The notes below the pieces were generated by a model. The model worked only from the letters and a program-made list of their open reading frames with translations. It had not been told where the DNA came from and did not search any database. A stretch of DNA of 64,000 nucleotides from Bog-473 sp963717455. Lineage in GTDB: Bacteria > Actinomycetota > Acidimicrobiia > Acidimicrobiales > RAAP-2. The DNA lies in assembly GCA_963717455.1 (NCBI GenBank), contig OY970336.1:5491369-5555368 (forward strand). Direction: 5' to 3'. A program made the translations under genes and the position numbers. Each line of letters begins with the position of its first letter. The first letter of the stretch is position 1. This document shows, piece by piece, positions 26,348 through 35,577 of the stretch.

Positions 26348-27953
26348 ACCCGAGGTGCTCTACAACTTCGGCGTCCTGACCAAGCGCTACGAGCTGGTCA
26401 GCCGTACCGCCAGCCAGCTCGCCCCGGGAATCGCCGGCCTGTTGGTCGGATTCTTGATGATCGTGGCGAGTGCGCCGCTGCCCTTGCCGTTCGCCCCGGT
26501 GTTGGTGGGCTTCTGGTTCGCCCTCGGGAAGATCCCCTTCGGGCGCCACCGGGGCGCTCGAGTGCGGACGGTGGTCGGACCGCTCGGGCGCTACTGGTAT
26601 GTGCGACTCGCAGGTAAGACCGACTGGGCGATGCCCGCCATGTGGTTGAGCGTGGCGGTCGACCCGGTCGCCACCAGCACGCTCGAGCGCGTCCAGCTGG
26701 ACAAGGCCCCGCCCGTCGTCGACCTGGGGGTTGTCGAGCCGAATCGGCGAGACCGGGGAGCCAGGACGCGGCGTGGTCGAACGCGTGAGGGTGGCCGCAC
26801 AGGCCGAAAGGTCGACGGGCAGTTGCCCCCCGAGCTCGGCCGGCTGCGCTGGATGGCGGTGCACTTCGACGGGACCGAAGCCGGCCTGTTGCTCGAGCGG
26901 GCCCGACGCCAGAACCTCCTGACAGCGGTGATCTCGGTGTCGGGAGGCGACCGCTTCGTGTTCTCCGGACCCGACGAGCAGGCGGCGCAGATTTTTCACT
27001 GGGGTGAGGTCCTAGGCGCCATGGCCTCAGAAGGTTCGGGACTGCGCCGACTCCAGTGGGTCGAGCGCGCCACGCCCCAACCCTCGACCGTCCAAGAGGA
27101 CTGGGCCAGCGGCGCGATGCGCGACGTCGCACCGTCGGAGTGGGCGGACTACCAGTCGTTGCAGTCCTCCATCGGCACCGCGGCCATCCACCACGACGTC
27201 TACCTCGGCGCCCAGGTGGAGACGGACGCGGGGACGCAAGCCGACGTGCTGGCCGAGGCGGCGAGCGAGCTGGCCCAGCTGTGCGAACACCTGACCTCGA
27301 TCGGATTGCGACCGACGGTGCTCTCACGCCGGGAGATCGCGGCGGTGATGCGCCAGTGGGCCGATCCGACCGCGCTTGAGCGCCTGGCACTGTGGGGTTC
27401 AGGGTCCATCCCGACCTCGGGAGCCGGGCCGGCCGCCCGCCACCTCGGCTACGACACCTTGCGGACCGACGGCTACGTCCACCGAGTGGGTCAGATCGCG
27501 GCTTGGCCCCGCATCGACGTGGCCACCGAGTGGATGTACCCGTTGCTCTCGACCGCGGTGCCCGGCTCGGTGCGCACGGTGTCGGTGCATCTCGAAGCGG
27601 TCTCGACCGCACAGGCCTTCGCCGAGGTCCGCGACGCTCGCACCACGGGCGGGATGGCGCAGCGCAAGCGCGACGAGAAAGGGATCATCACCACCGAAGA
27701 AGAGGAACGGCGGGTCGACGAGGCGCGGTCGCGCGAACGCGAGCTGACCCGAGGGTTCCGCCAGCACAAGATCGCCGGGCTCGTCATGGTGTCGAGTCCC
27801 GACGCGGAGACCGCAGCGCGGGCCTGGCGCCAAGCTGAGCGCAAGGCGGTCGAGTGCCACCTTGACCTCCGCGAGCTCCACGCCCGGGGTCACGAGGCGT
27901 GGGCGGCGACCTTGCCGCTGTGCCGGCTCCGCTTCGCCAAGGGATTGCTCTGA
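26340..27953 (+). CDS. SCO6880-family conjugation protein
   Basis: Start ATG at 26340 overlaps the end of the TrbL-like gene. The 537-residue product has an N-terminus LYNFGVLTKRYELV and two membrane segments at about residues 25-62 (IAGLLVGFLMIVASAPLPLPFAPVLVGFWFALG). A large cytoplasmic domain rich in Arg and acidic residues follows. Actinobacterial SCO6880 proteins sit next to the VirB4 ATPase, supply its membrane-linked N-terminal half, and have no ATPase motifs of their own, as here. The stop shares one base with the VirB4 start (TGATG). Confidence 0.87.
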   Translation: MTEPEVLYNFGVLTKRYELVSRTASQLAPGIAGLLVGFLMIVASAPLPLPFAPVLVGFWFALGKIPFGRHRGARVRTVVGPLGRYWYVRLAGKTDWAMPAMWLSVAVDPVATSTLERVQLDKAPPVVDLGVVEPNRRDRGARTRRGRTREGGRTGRKVDGQLPPELGRLRWMAVHFDGTEAGLLLERARRQNLLTAVISVSGGDRFVFSGPDEQAAQIFHWGEVLGAMASEGSGLRRLQWVERATPQPSTVQEDWASGAMRDVAPSEWADYQSLQSSIGTAAIHHDVYLGAQVETDAGTQADVLAEAASELAQLCEHLTSIGLRPTVLSRREIAAVMRQWADPTALERLALWGSGSIPTSGAGPAARHLGYDTLRTDGYVHRVGQIAAWPRIDVATEWMYPLLSTAVPGSVRTVSVHLEAVSTAQAFAEVRDARTTGGMAQRKRDEKGIITTEEEERRVDEARSRERELTRGFRQHKIAGLVMVSSPDAETAARAWRQAERKAVECHLDLRELHARGHEAWAATLPLCRLRFAKGLL

Positions 27954-29206
27954 TGCTGCGCCTCGCCCCTATGTCGGTCACCACCCGCCACTCGGCCTCT
28001 GCTTACCCATTCCAGTGCCAGGCAGGGCTGCCCTTAGTGGGCCCGGTCATCGGCCAGGAAGTCCTCGGCCAGGGCATGTTCTGCTACGACCCGTTCTGCC
28101 TCTACGACACCGAGACGTTGCTCTCGCCGTGCATGCTGGTCTCGGGCAACAAGGGCTACGGCAAGTCCGCCTTCGTCAAGGCATACCTGCACCGCCAGTC
28201 CATGGCCGGCAAGTGGCTGGCCATCTTGGACCCCAAGGGCGAGTACCTCGACCTGGCCGGGCGCGACGGGCTCTCGGTGTTGGCCTTACGCCCCGGCGGC
28301 CCGGTCCGGCTCAACCCTCTCGACGCCGGTCCGGCCCTCGCAGTGGCGGGGACCGATGACGTGCGGGGCCGGCGCATCGGCGTGGTGGTCGCGCTGGCCG
28401 AGTCCGCTGTCGGGCGTGCGGTGTCGAGCGACGAACGCTCAGTGGTAACCGCGGCGCTGATGGAGCTCGAGCGCCGCGGTGGGCGAGCCGTGCCGACGCT
28501 GCGCCACGTGATGGACCTGTTGATGGAACCGACCGCGGCGATGGCGGCCGAGCTGAGCACGACCACCCACGAGTTGGCCGCCGACGCCAAGTCGGTGGCC
28601 CGGGGGCTGCACCGCCTGGTGGAAGGCGACCTGGCCGGCATGTTCGACGGAGCGTCCACGACCGTCATCGACTGGTCCGGGCCTGGCATCGCCCTCGACC
28701 TGTCCGCCGTGCTCCAGAGTCCTGCCTTCTCGGCCATCTTGGTCTGCGCCGGGGCGTGGCTGGCCCAGGCTGTCGCCGCCAAGGACCGTCAGCGCATCAT
28801 CGTGGTCGACGAATGCTGGAAGGCCATCCGCGACGCCGGCTTCGTGGCCTGGGCTGAGGAGACACAGAAGCTCTCGCGCGCCTACGGCGTGCAATTCGTG
28901 ACCATCGTCCAGCGGATTTCGGACCTCGCCGCTCAGGCAGACGACGGGACGACCACGTCCAAGCGCGCCCAAGGCTTCGTCACCGAGGCCGAGACGAAGG
29001 TGACGTTCAACCTCGGTGGAGGCGAGGCCCGGGCGTCTCGTGACGTCATGGACTGGACCGAGTCAGAAGCGCTCCTGGTGCCCAAGCTCCCGAGGGGCCG
29101 GGCGCTGTGGCGGATCGGAGAACACGGCGCCATCGTCCAAACGATCCTCTCGCCACGCGACGTCGCCATGTGCGACTCCAACCAGGCCATGCGGATCCGG
29201 CCATGA
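27953..29206 (+). CDS. virB4: VirB4/TraC-type conjugative ATPase
   Basis: The 417-residue ATPase starts MLRLAPMSVTTRHS. Walker A is SGNKGYGKSAFVK at about residue 63, and Walker B is RIIVVDECW at about 283. A conserved C-terminal stretch follows (LSRAYGVQFVTIVQRISDL, LPRGRALWRIGEHGAIVQT). VirB4 ATPases energise pilus or channel assembly at the inner membrane. The pseudogene at 5368-5743 corresponds to the end of a homologue. Coupled translation links it to SCO6880 upstream and, by ATGA, to the next gene. Confidence 0.88.
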   Translation: MLRLAPMSVTTRHSASAYPFQCQAGLPLVGPVIGQEVLGQGMFCYDPFCLYDTETLLSPCMLVSGNKGYGKSAFVKAYLHRQSMAGKWLAILDPKGEYLDLAGRDGLSVLALRPGGPVRLNPLDAGPALAVAGTDDVRGRRIGVVVALAESAVGRAVSSDERSVVTAALMELERRGGRAVPTLRHVMDLLMEPTAAMAAELSTTTHELAADAKSVARGLHRLVEGDLAGMFDGASTTVIDWSGPGIALDLSAVLQSPAFSAILVCAGAWLAQAVAAKDRQRIIVVDECWKAIRDAGFVAWAEETQKLSRAYGVQFVTIVQRISDLAAQADDGTTTSKRAQGFVTEAETKVTFNLGGGEARASRDVMDWTESEALLVPKLPRGRALWRIGEHGAIVQTILSPRDVAMCDSNQAMRIRP

Positions 29207-29798
29207 GCCCAGTCGTCTTGTCTCGTCTCACGAAGTCCCGAGTCGGCGTGGCGGTGTGTATCGGGTTGATCGTCTTCGGCGCAGTCACAGCCCTCCCCCC
29301 CGCCACGCCGGGTCGCGTCCCACGGCGACACAAGTACCCGGCGCCTTGGCGGGTGGCCGGGTCGCCAATGAGCCCGTCCAGAAGTTGGCGGCGCCGTTGG
29401 TGGCAGCGCAGCGGACCGCTGCTCAACAGGTGGCGGTGCGCTTCGTCACCGCAAGCGACACGACCAGTCCGGCACAGCCAGAGGGCGACGTGGCCACCGA
29501 GGCAGCGCTGGCTCCAGATTTGGTCCTGCCCCACGACGTGGTGTGGCCGGCCGCCTGGAGGACCGAGGATCGCGCCACGACGGTGGTACTGGACTCGCCC
29601 GGACAGCCGGTCGCAGAACGTGGTGACACGGTGGCGGTGATCGTCACCGGCACCATGACCGTGACGTCGGATTCGGGTCCGCCAGTAATCGTGCCGCTCG
29701 CCGAGAAGATCCGACTCCGCCTCTCACCCAACAGTCATTCGGCTGCTCATCGTGGCGGTTCTGCCTGGCAGGTGGTCGGCGTCGAGGTCGGCACGTGA
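29203..29798 (+). CDS. Conjugation-module accessory membrane protein, one frameshift
   Basis: ATG at 29203 overlaps the virB4 stop. The first frame gives a cytoplasmic stub and a membrane segment (VGVAVCIGLIVFGAVTALPPA). Near 29291-29301, at a CCCTCCCCCCC tract, the conserved frame changes. The rest continues as AAPLVAAQRTAAQQVAVRFV, SPAQPEGDVATEAALAPD and IVTGTMTVTSDSGPPVIVPL to 29798. Actinobacterial tra operons commonly carry such a short anchored extracellular protein between virB4 and the lytic enzyme gene. One missing base would restore the frame. The precise role is unknown. Confidence 0.65.
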
Positions 29799-30743
29799 TA
29801 CGCAGCGCGGCCAAAGTCGTGGCGCTCCTCGTCGGAGCGTGTGCCTTCATCCTGTGTGCGCTGGTGGGCGGCGCCTCGGGCATCACCACCAACGATCCCT
29901 CGCCGCTCGCCACGGGGAGCATCCCGGCCGACTTGCTGGTCCTGTTCCAACAAGCGGCTACAGCGAGTCCGTGCGGAGTGCCGTGGACACTGCTCGCCGC
30001 CGTGGCCAAGACCGAATCGTCCTTCGATGCCGAGCGCGGTGTCGAGTGCGGGTGCGCAGGGCATGTTCCAGTTCGAGCCGGCGACGTTCGCTGCGTATGC
30101 CAAGCCGATCCCGCCCGGTGGTGCCGTACCGCCCAGCGCGTTCGACCCGACCGACGCCGCCTACGCCGCGGCGCGCTACCTGTGCTCGCTCGGGGTCGTC
30201 GACGATCCGACCCTGGCGTTGGTGGCCTACAACTGCGGCAACCCCGGAGCGGCGTGCCAGGCCGCGTCGGCCGGCTACGCCGAGCAGGTCCTGGCCACTG
30301 CAGCCGGCTACACTGCGCCGGGCGCCGGGGTCCCGAGCGGCGTGCAGGCGGCCGCCGTCTCCTACGCGGAGTCGCAGATCGGCACCCCCTACGTCTATGG
30401 CGGCGCGACGCCCCAAAGCGGTTTCGACTGCTCCGGGCTAGTCGTCTGGGCCTACGGACTGGCCGGGGTGGTGGTGCCCCGGGTGGCCAACGACCAGTGG
30501 CACGACGAGCCCCACGTCGCGCTGGGTGACCTGGTCCCGGGCGATCTCGTGTTCTTCGGCAGCGGCACGGCTTCAGGTGACAGCTACGCCGACCACGTCG
30601 GCATCTACATCGGGAGCAGTGCCATGGTCGACGCCCCCTACACCGGGGCCGACGTCCGCGTGGACACCATCCCCCTGGTCGCCGGCGCCGCCTGGGGCGC
30701 CGGTGAGGTCGTGCTGGGTGCGGCTGATCCGGTGGCCACCTGA
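29795..30743 (+). CDS. Transglycosylase plus NlpC/P60 cell-wall hydrolase, one frameshift
   Basis: A GTG at 29795 opens a signal anchor (VVALLVGACAFILCALVGG). An SLT-type transglycosylase follows (LLAAVAKTESSFD with catalytic Glu, then SSAGAQGMFQFEPATFAAYA). Near 30030 one extra base splits the two. After the SLT domain comes an NlpC/P60 domain: SQIGTPYVYGGATPQSGFDCSGLVVWAYG (catalytic Cys) and DHVGIYIGSSAMVDAP (His). Conjugative elements of Gram-positive bacteria use such enzymes to open peptidoglycan for the channel. Translation overlaps the preceding and following genes. Confidence 0.82.
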
Positions 30744-30928
30744 TGGGATCGCCTCGGACCCGTGGCTCTCGAGGTGCGGTGATCGTCCCCCTTCGTCCCG
30801 ACGTCACGGTTGAGATTGAAGAGGACCGACGGCGGACCTCTCTTCGGGACTCGGTCACCAAGGCAACGCACGAGCGCCGCGGCGGGCCCGAACAGCTCAG
30901 CCTCTTCGATGAGCCGCACGATCGATGA
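30743..30928 (+). CDS. Small conserved-position protein between lytic enzyme and coupling protein
   Basis: ATG at 30743 shares a base with the upstream stop, and the TGA at 30928 overlaps the coupling-protein ATG. The 61-residue product is hydrophilic and strongly charged, ending in GGPEQLSLFDEPHDR. The tight overlaps on both sides support it being a real gene. No domain is recognised; the acidic LSLFDEP tail could be a docking peptide. Confidence 0.6.
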   Translation: MGSPRTRGSRGAVIVPLRPDVTVEIEEDRRRTSLRDSVTKATHERRGGPEQLSLFDEPHDR

Positions 30929-32700
30929 AGGCACAGCAGCGGACACAATTCGGTGCTCCGTTCATGGTGCTCCTGTGGGCGCTGACGTTCGTGGTGGTCG
31001 AAGGATTGGCCGTCCAGGCGGGGGGCCAGGTGGCCTCTTGGGTCTTCGGCGGACATCGGCCGGTGTTCGGAACAATCGGGACGGGAACGGTGGTCTTCGG
31101 ACGGCTCCTGCACCACCTGGGCGACCCCGAGTTGGCGTGGAGTCCGGCCGACCGCGCGTCGCTGCCCGGACCCGCAGCCATGTGGGCCTCGTTGGTCGTC
31201 ACCCAACTCGTTCTCGTCGGGCTCGTCATCATGATCGTCGTTTTCGTTCGCCATCTCTGGGAAACATCCGGTAGCCGGCACGGTGGTCCGGCAAGGGCGA
31301 GTCGGGCGCAGGTCGAGCGGCGCCTGGGTCGCCGGGCGGTCGAGCGCCACACCGCCGCCCTCTACGGCAACGGCGCCGTCGCCGGGCGCGAGCCACTCGC
31401 CCTCGGTGTCGACGTCGCCACCGGCGTACGGCTGTTCGCCAAGTCCGAGGACTACATCCTGGCGATCGGTGTGCCCCGGGTGGGCAAGGGCGAAGGATTC
31501 GTGATCCCGGCGGTGCTGCGCCACAAGGGTCCCGCCGTGGTGACCGCGACGCGCCACGACACCTACATGGACACGGGCCGCATCCGGGCCACGGTCGGAC
31601 CGATCCACGTCTTCGACCCCCAGGGCCTCGTCCCCAATGCCGAGAAGTTGCGCTGGAACCCGGTCAAGGGTTGCGAGCTCCCCCAGACGGCCATCTTGCG
31701 GGCGCGAGGGTTCGCCGGTTTCGCCGGAGTCGGCCCGGCGCTCGACGGCGGCGGCGCGTACTGGGAACAGGTGGCGGCGTCGGTCATCCGCTCCTACCTC
31801 CACGCGGCCGCGCTGGAGGGTTTGGGCGTCGAACAGCTCCTCGACTGGTCGCGCCGTCCGGCCGCCCGTGAGCCGGTCCGTATCCTGTCTCGCCACTCGG
31901 GCGCGGCCCGGGGATGGGACGAGGACCTGGCCACCTCGGCCGAGGTCGAACCCCGGCATCGCGATTCCATCTGGGCCACGGTCCGACGGGCTTTCGACTG
32001 CTTCGCCGACCCGATGGTCCTCGAGGCCACCCGGGTCGACCACGACACCTTCGACCCAGGCGCATTTCTGAACGAACACGGGACGATCTATCTCATGGGC
32101 TCGCCCGGCGCGCAGCACTCGGTCGCCCCGATCGTCGCCGCCCTCATCGAAGACGTCGTCGACACAGCGCGCCACCAAGCGGCGGGGTCCCCGACGCGCC
32201 GGCTCGAGGCACCCCTGATGCTCATGCTCGACGAGTGCGCCAACATTGCCCCGCTGGGCGACCTCCCCAAGCTCGCCGCCGAGCTGGGGGGGCTGGGGAT
32301 CACCACCGCCGTCATCCTCCAGTCGGTGGCCTCGGCGCGCACCATCTGGGGCGAGGCCGGAGAACGGGCACTGCGTGACCTGGCCAACATCACCCTGGTG
32401 TGGGGCGGCCAGAAGGACGTCGCCTTCCTCCAAGAGATCAGCGCGCTGGCCGGCGAGCACGACGAGCTGGTCGAGACGCGCGCCCACAACGAATCGGGGA
32501 CGTCGAGCTCGTGGACGCCACGTCGCATGCCGGTGCTGCCCATCGGCCAGATCGCCAACCTCGCCCCCAAGCACGCTGTCGTCGTGTCCGCGCAGCTGGG
32601 GCCCCGGATCGCCTATCTGGCGTCGTGGCGCCACGATCGGAGCCTCGTCGCGCTGGGATCGGATCGGCGGGCGACTCCGAGGCTCCGCGCTCGTGTCTAA
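30925..32700 (+). CDS. TraG/VirD4-type type IV coupling ATPase with atypical Walker A
   Basis: The 591-residue protein has two N-terminal membrane segments (MVLLWALTFVVVEGLAVQ and WASLVVTQLVLVGLVIMIVVF). The ATPase domain includes AIGVPRVGKGEGFVIP near residue 180 and LMLMLDECANIAPLGDLPKL with Walker B near 430, followed by a TraG-like end (LGPRIAYLASWRHDRS). The Walker A-like loop lacks the Ser/Thr that normally follows Lys (GKG instead of GKS/T). The protein recruits relaxosomes to the transfer channel. Its start overlaps the preceding small gene (ATGA). Confidence 0.86.
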   Translation: MKAQQRTQFGAPFMVLLWALTFVVVEGLAVQAGGQVASWVFGGHRPVFGTIGTGTVVFGRLLHHLGDPELAWSPADRASLPGPAAMWASLVVTQLVLVGLVIMIVVFVRHLWETSGSRHGGPARASRAQVERRLGRRAVERHTAALYGNGAVAGREPLALGVDVATGVRLFAKSEDYILAIGVPRVGKGEGFVIPAVLRHKGPAVVTATRHDTYMDTGRIRATVGPIHVFDPQGLVPNAEKLRWNPVKGCELPQTAILRARGFAGFAGVGPALDGGGAYWEQVAASVIRSYLHAAALEGLGVEQLLDWSRRPAAREPVRILSRHSGAARGWDEDLATSAEVEPRHRDSIWATVRRAFDCFADPMVLEATRVDHDTFDPGAFLNEHGTIYLMGSPGAQHSVAPIVAALIEDVVDTARHQAAGSPTRRLEAPLMLMLDECANIAPLGDLPKLAAELGGLGITTAVILQSVASARTIWGEAGERALRDLANITLVWGGQKDVAFLQEISALAGEHDELVETRAHNESGTSSSWTPRRMPVLPIGQIANLAPKHAVVVSAQLGPRIAYLASWRHDRSLVALGSDRRATPRLRARV

Positions 32701-33304
32701 GGGGGTCGGCGACCGTAGGGCGGGGAGCCTTGCCGCGCTCGTCGAGGACCTCGTCGGCCGGGTTGAGGCGTTGCACGCCGAAGTGATCGACCTCAAGTCG
32801 GTTCGGTCCGCATCGGCCAACGCCGGCGGACAGGTTCCGCCCATCAGGCGGACGCTTCCGACCGGCGGCGACGCGGTCGATCTCTCGGTGCTGGCGGAGT
32901 GGGTCGAGAGTCTCATGGTCCGGTACGCCGCGGCAGGTGACTGGCTCAGGCCGTGCTGGTGGCGTCACGGTTTCGTGGTCGAGGAGCTGGCCGCGCTGCG
33001 CGCGGCCTGGCTCGCCGTCTACGACGCGAGCGAGGCGGTCGATCCGACGGCGGGAGTCAGATGGCACGATGAAGCCGAGAGATGTCAGGAGCGCATACGA
33101 CGCACGATCAGCACTGGTCCGGGGTGTTCTGCCGTGGCGCACAAGCCCGACGAACCGATCACCGAGGACTCAAGGTGGATTGAAGAGCTGGCCGCCCTCC
33201 AGAATCAATCCCCTGGTCACCTCGAAGTGGAGTTGTTCCCTGCCGCAAACCCTGGCCAAGGGTGCGACCGGGGTCTGTTGGACCCTTCCCGCGGTGACCT
33301 CTGA
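32693..33304 (+). CDS. DUF4913-domain protein
   Basis: A GTG inside the coupling-protein stop region (8-base overlap) starts a 203-residue protein. An N-terminal coiled coil (LAALVEDLVGRVEALHAEVIDL) is followed by VLAEWVESLMVRYAAAGDWLRPCWWRHGFVVEELAALRAAW. That matches the DUF4913 pattern found in actinobacterial plasmids and conjugative elements. The biochemical role is unknown. Its link to the coupling protein suggests a part in relaxosome or transfer control. Confidence 0.78.
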   Translation: MSKGVGDRRAGSLAALVEDLVGRVEALHAEVIDLKSVRSASANAGGQVPPIRRTLPTGGDAVDLSVLAEWVESLMVRYAAAGDWLRPCWWRHGFVVEELAALRAAWLAVYDASEAVDPTAGVRWHDEAERCQERIRRTISTGPGCSAVAHKPDEPITEDSRWIEELAALQNQSPGHLEVELFPAANPGQGCDRGLLDPSRGDL

Positions 33305-33394
33305 GCAGGACCAATGCTCAGTTGTTGCGCAGGGGATTCGCTCCTGACTGGCCTGGCTCGAACTCGTTTGAACCGTTCATACAATTGAATCGAG

Positions 33395-34549
33395 ATGATC
33401 GAACCGTCACCCGAACAGCTGCTCGTCGATCTTTCGCCTGCCCCTCCTCCCGACGAGGCTGAAGTCCGGGCCTGGGCGACCGGGCAGTTTGTATTCGTCT
33501 CGAGCGTGATTAGCGGCATGACGGACGAACGAAAGGCCAGCGCGCAGGGCATTGCGGCAGTGGGTGCGGTACCCGTTTTATTCGAGGACTTCGGGGGAAT
33601 GGACGATGACCCCGAGGATGCATATCTGGGTCAAGTAGCCAGCTCCGACATCTACCTCGGCGTCCTTGGCCCGCGTTACGGAACGCCACTCAAATCCGGC
33701 TACAGCGCAACCCACGCCGAATACGACGAGGCGATGAGGCGAGGGCTCCGTGTGAGCATCTGGAATGCGGATGGCGAACTGGACGGGCGCCAGCGCGACT
33801 TCCTCGACGAAGTGAGGGTGTTCCACACGACCGGCAGTTTCAGTTCACCGGACGATCTCGCACAGCGGATCGAGAGGCGGCTGCGGGTCATTGCGGCAGA
33901 ATCGATTGCACCGTGGGTAAAGGTTGGCAACGCCGTCTTCAGGGCCACGTCGGTTCAAGACGACGGTCGCCAGATCACGGTGAAGGCGCGGATCAGAGAC
34001 AACACGGTCGCCGCCTATCTTGAGGCCTGGAGGCCAGGGAACTCGTTCGGTCGGAACTCTGAAACTCGCGTCACTTGGCCCGGAGGCACCTCGCCGATCC
34101 GGATCGCCACGGTCACCAGCGACACCACGTCGTCGCAATCTCGATCAATCACCATGGTTGGGAACCGCGTTCCAGAGAATCGGTCGAACCATCTCGAAAT
34201 GGGATTTGAAGGTCGCTCTCCTGAAGATCTGACCGAGCTCGCCATGCGTGTCGCCCTCCTCGGGGATCCCAACCCGCTCGGGACCATGTCGTTCCTCGCT
34301 GCCGCTGAGAACCCGCTGCTCGCTGTCGCCAATCTGCGATTGCCAGAGGACTCATTCGAGCAGATTGCGCTCCTACTGATTACCGAGGAACTGATAGGTG
34401 GACGGGGGGCGGACCACATCACGCAGTTCCGTTTGGGGCCACCGCACCATGGGCGCCGTCGGCTGCGGCTCGGATGGATGCCCGTGCGTCGATATCAGAA
34501 TCAGGATCCGGCAGAACGCCGAATCGAAGGGGATACCGCCGGAGACTGA
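33395..34549 (+). CDS. DUF4062-domain protein
   Basis: The N-terminal half of this 384-residue protein is a DUF4062 domain: GQFVFVSSVISGMTDERKAS, VGAVPVLFEDFGG, SDIYLGVLGPRYGTPLKSGYSATHAEYDEA and a helix IERRLRVIAAESI at about residue 170. This flavodoxin-like fold, related to TIR/STIR-type domains, is common in NTPase-linked defence proteins. Here it is joined to a C-terminal region of unknown type (WVKVGNAVFRATSVQ, THFRLGPP-like end). No NTPase motif is visible. The gene stands alone, 90 bases after DUF4913, as likely cargo. Confidence 0.78.
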   Translation: MIEPSPEQLLVDLSPAPPPDEAEVRAWATGQFVFVSSVISGMTDERKASAQGIAAVGAVPVLFEDFGGMDDDPEDAYLGQVASSDIYLGVLGPRYGTPLKSGYSATHAEYDEAMRRGLRVSIWNADGELDGRQRDFLDEVRVFHTTGSFSSPDDLAQRIERRLRVIAAESIAPWVKVGNAVFRATSVQDDGRQITVKARIRDNTVAAYLEAWRPGNSFGRNSETRVTWPGGTSPIRIATVTSDTTSSQSRSITMVGNRVPENRSNHLEMGFEGRSPEDLTELAMRVALLGDPNPLGTMSFLAAAENPLLAVANLRLPEDSFEQIALLLITEELIGGRGADHITQFRLGPPHHGRRRLRLGWMPVRRYQNQDPAERRIEGDTAGD

Positions 34550-34585
34550 GCGGTCTGAGATCCAATCCAATCGGGATTGACCGGA

Positions 34586-34840
34586 TCAGAGATTTCGCTC
34601 GCGTGGATCTGATCCGGTGAGCACCGGCTCCCATCGCTTGTTCGTCACGCCCTCTCCGTTACACGCTCGGCATCCGACCGTGCTGCCACCATCACTTGCC
34701 ATCTGACCCCGTGGCAGTTGCGACCTTCCCGTTCCGTGGCACGCGTCGCACTCGTCGGCTACCCAAATCCGCTGCGGTCGATCCCCCACCAGACCAATCA
34801 TAGGAAAGGGGATTGGGCGGGTGCGCCGGATGCCAGACAT
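34586..34840 (-). CDS. Small DnaJ-type zinc-finger protein
   Basis: The 84-residue product contains two CxxCxGxG motifs, CDACHGTG near residue 31 and CRACNGEG near residue 57. That is the geometry of one zinc site of DnaJ-type or Mini-DnaJ zinc fingers. The first start codon is at 34840; an internal Met before IGLVGDRPQRIWVADECDAC (34801) is an alternative. The spacing and the Cys pairs are unlikely in a chance frame. It is divergent from the second zinc-finger-like gene at 35082. Confidence 0.55.
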   Translation of the reverse strand: MSGIRRTRPIPFPMIGLVGDRPQRIWVADECDACHGTGRSQLPRGQMASDGGSTVGCRACNGEGVTNKRWEPVLTGSDPRERNL

Positions 34841-35081
34841 CGATCCGCGGTTCCCTCACGTTGGTGAGTACTCCGAGCAGCCTCCTTTGGTAAACACCCA
34901 GCCACCTTTCCTTTCGACCATTACCCAGGAGCGGCATCTGCTCGCCAGGGTCCGGAGGTGTCGGGCTTCTTCCTCTTGACGCGACACCAGGACAACTCAC
35001 TGACCAGACTTATGTAGCTGGGAGGCGACCGGTCGTCGAGAGGGTTCTTCCATCAGACAAAGTCGCACTACCCTCCGGCCC

Positions 35082-35468
35082 ATGAAGCCCGAAATAGCAG
35101 CGCGTCTGGCCGGATCTCTCGTTGCGGAGATCACCACTGAGCAGGCTCAGACCATCATTGACGAATACCGGGTCCAGCTCGCGCGCTGTCCGGCGTGCGA
35201 CGGTACTGGCACTTTCAGCTACCGCCGTGATGTTTCGGTGCCCATCACCCCCAGACCCGGAGACTCGCCCACGGCGAACGCCCAAGCTGGCGCCGATGGG
35301 GACTGTCCACAATGCGGCGGAAATGGCCGGGATCCCGATTGGGTGTTGTGGTACTGCTGCGACGGCCACGAGGAACGCCACTGCAAATACGAGGGGGCCC
35401 GGGAGCCGATCGGTGAGCGGCACGTCGAATGTGGATTGCGGCTCATGATTCGACTGGACGAATCCTGA
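35082..35468 (+). CDS. Small DnaJ-type zinc-finger protein
   Basis: The 128-residue protein has a helical N-terminus (IAARLAGSLVAEITTEQAQTIIDEYRVQL), then CPACDGTG, a flexible insert of about 30 residues, CPQCGGNG, and a Cys-rich end (YCCDGHEERHCKYEG, HVECG). The two CxxCxGxG motifs would bind one zinc ion as in DnaJ. Such proteins occur on mobile elements with unknown roles in protein or nucleic-acid binding. A similar, shorter protein lies on the opposite strand at 34586. Confidence 0.62.
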   Translation: MKPEIAARLAGSLVAEITTEQAQTIIDEYRVQLARCPACDGTGTFSYRRDVSVPITPRPGDSPTANAQAGADGDCPQCGGNGRDPDWVLWYCCDGHEERHCKYEGAREPIGERHVECGLRLMIRLDES

Positions 35469-35577
35469 GCGGACCCCAGAACGTGATCTTCACCTTGCAT
35501 TACGGCAGCGAGGGAATTTTGCAGCCTTCTCGGCCAACAACGCCAGCGCTCTCGAGGCGAGTGGAGTCGTCAGCCTT

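Noticed and set aside
29644..32916. Minus-strand open frame of 1090 codons opposite the tra genes
   Set aside because: It is a GC-driven shadow of the coupling-protein and lytic-enzyme genes: Arg/Pro/Gly-rich, no domain, while the plus strand carries clear conserved motifs.
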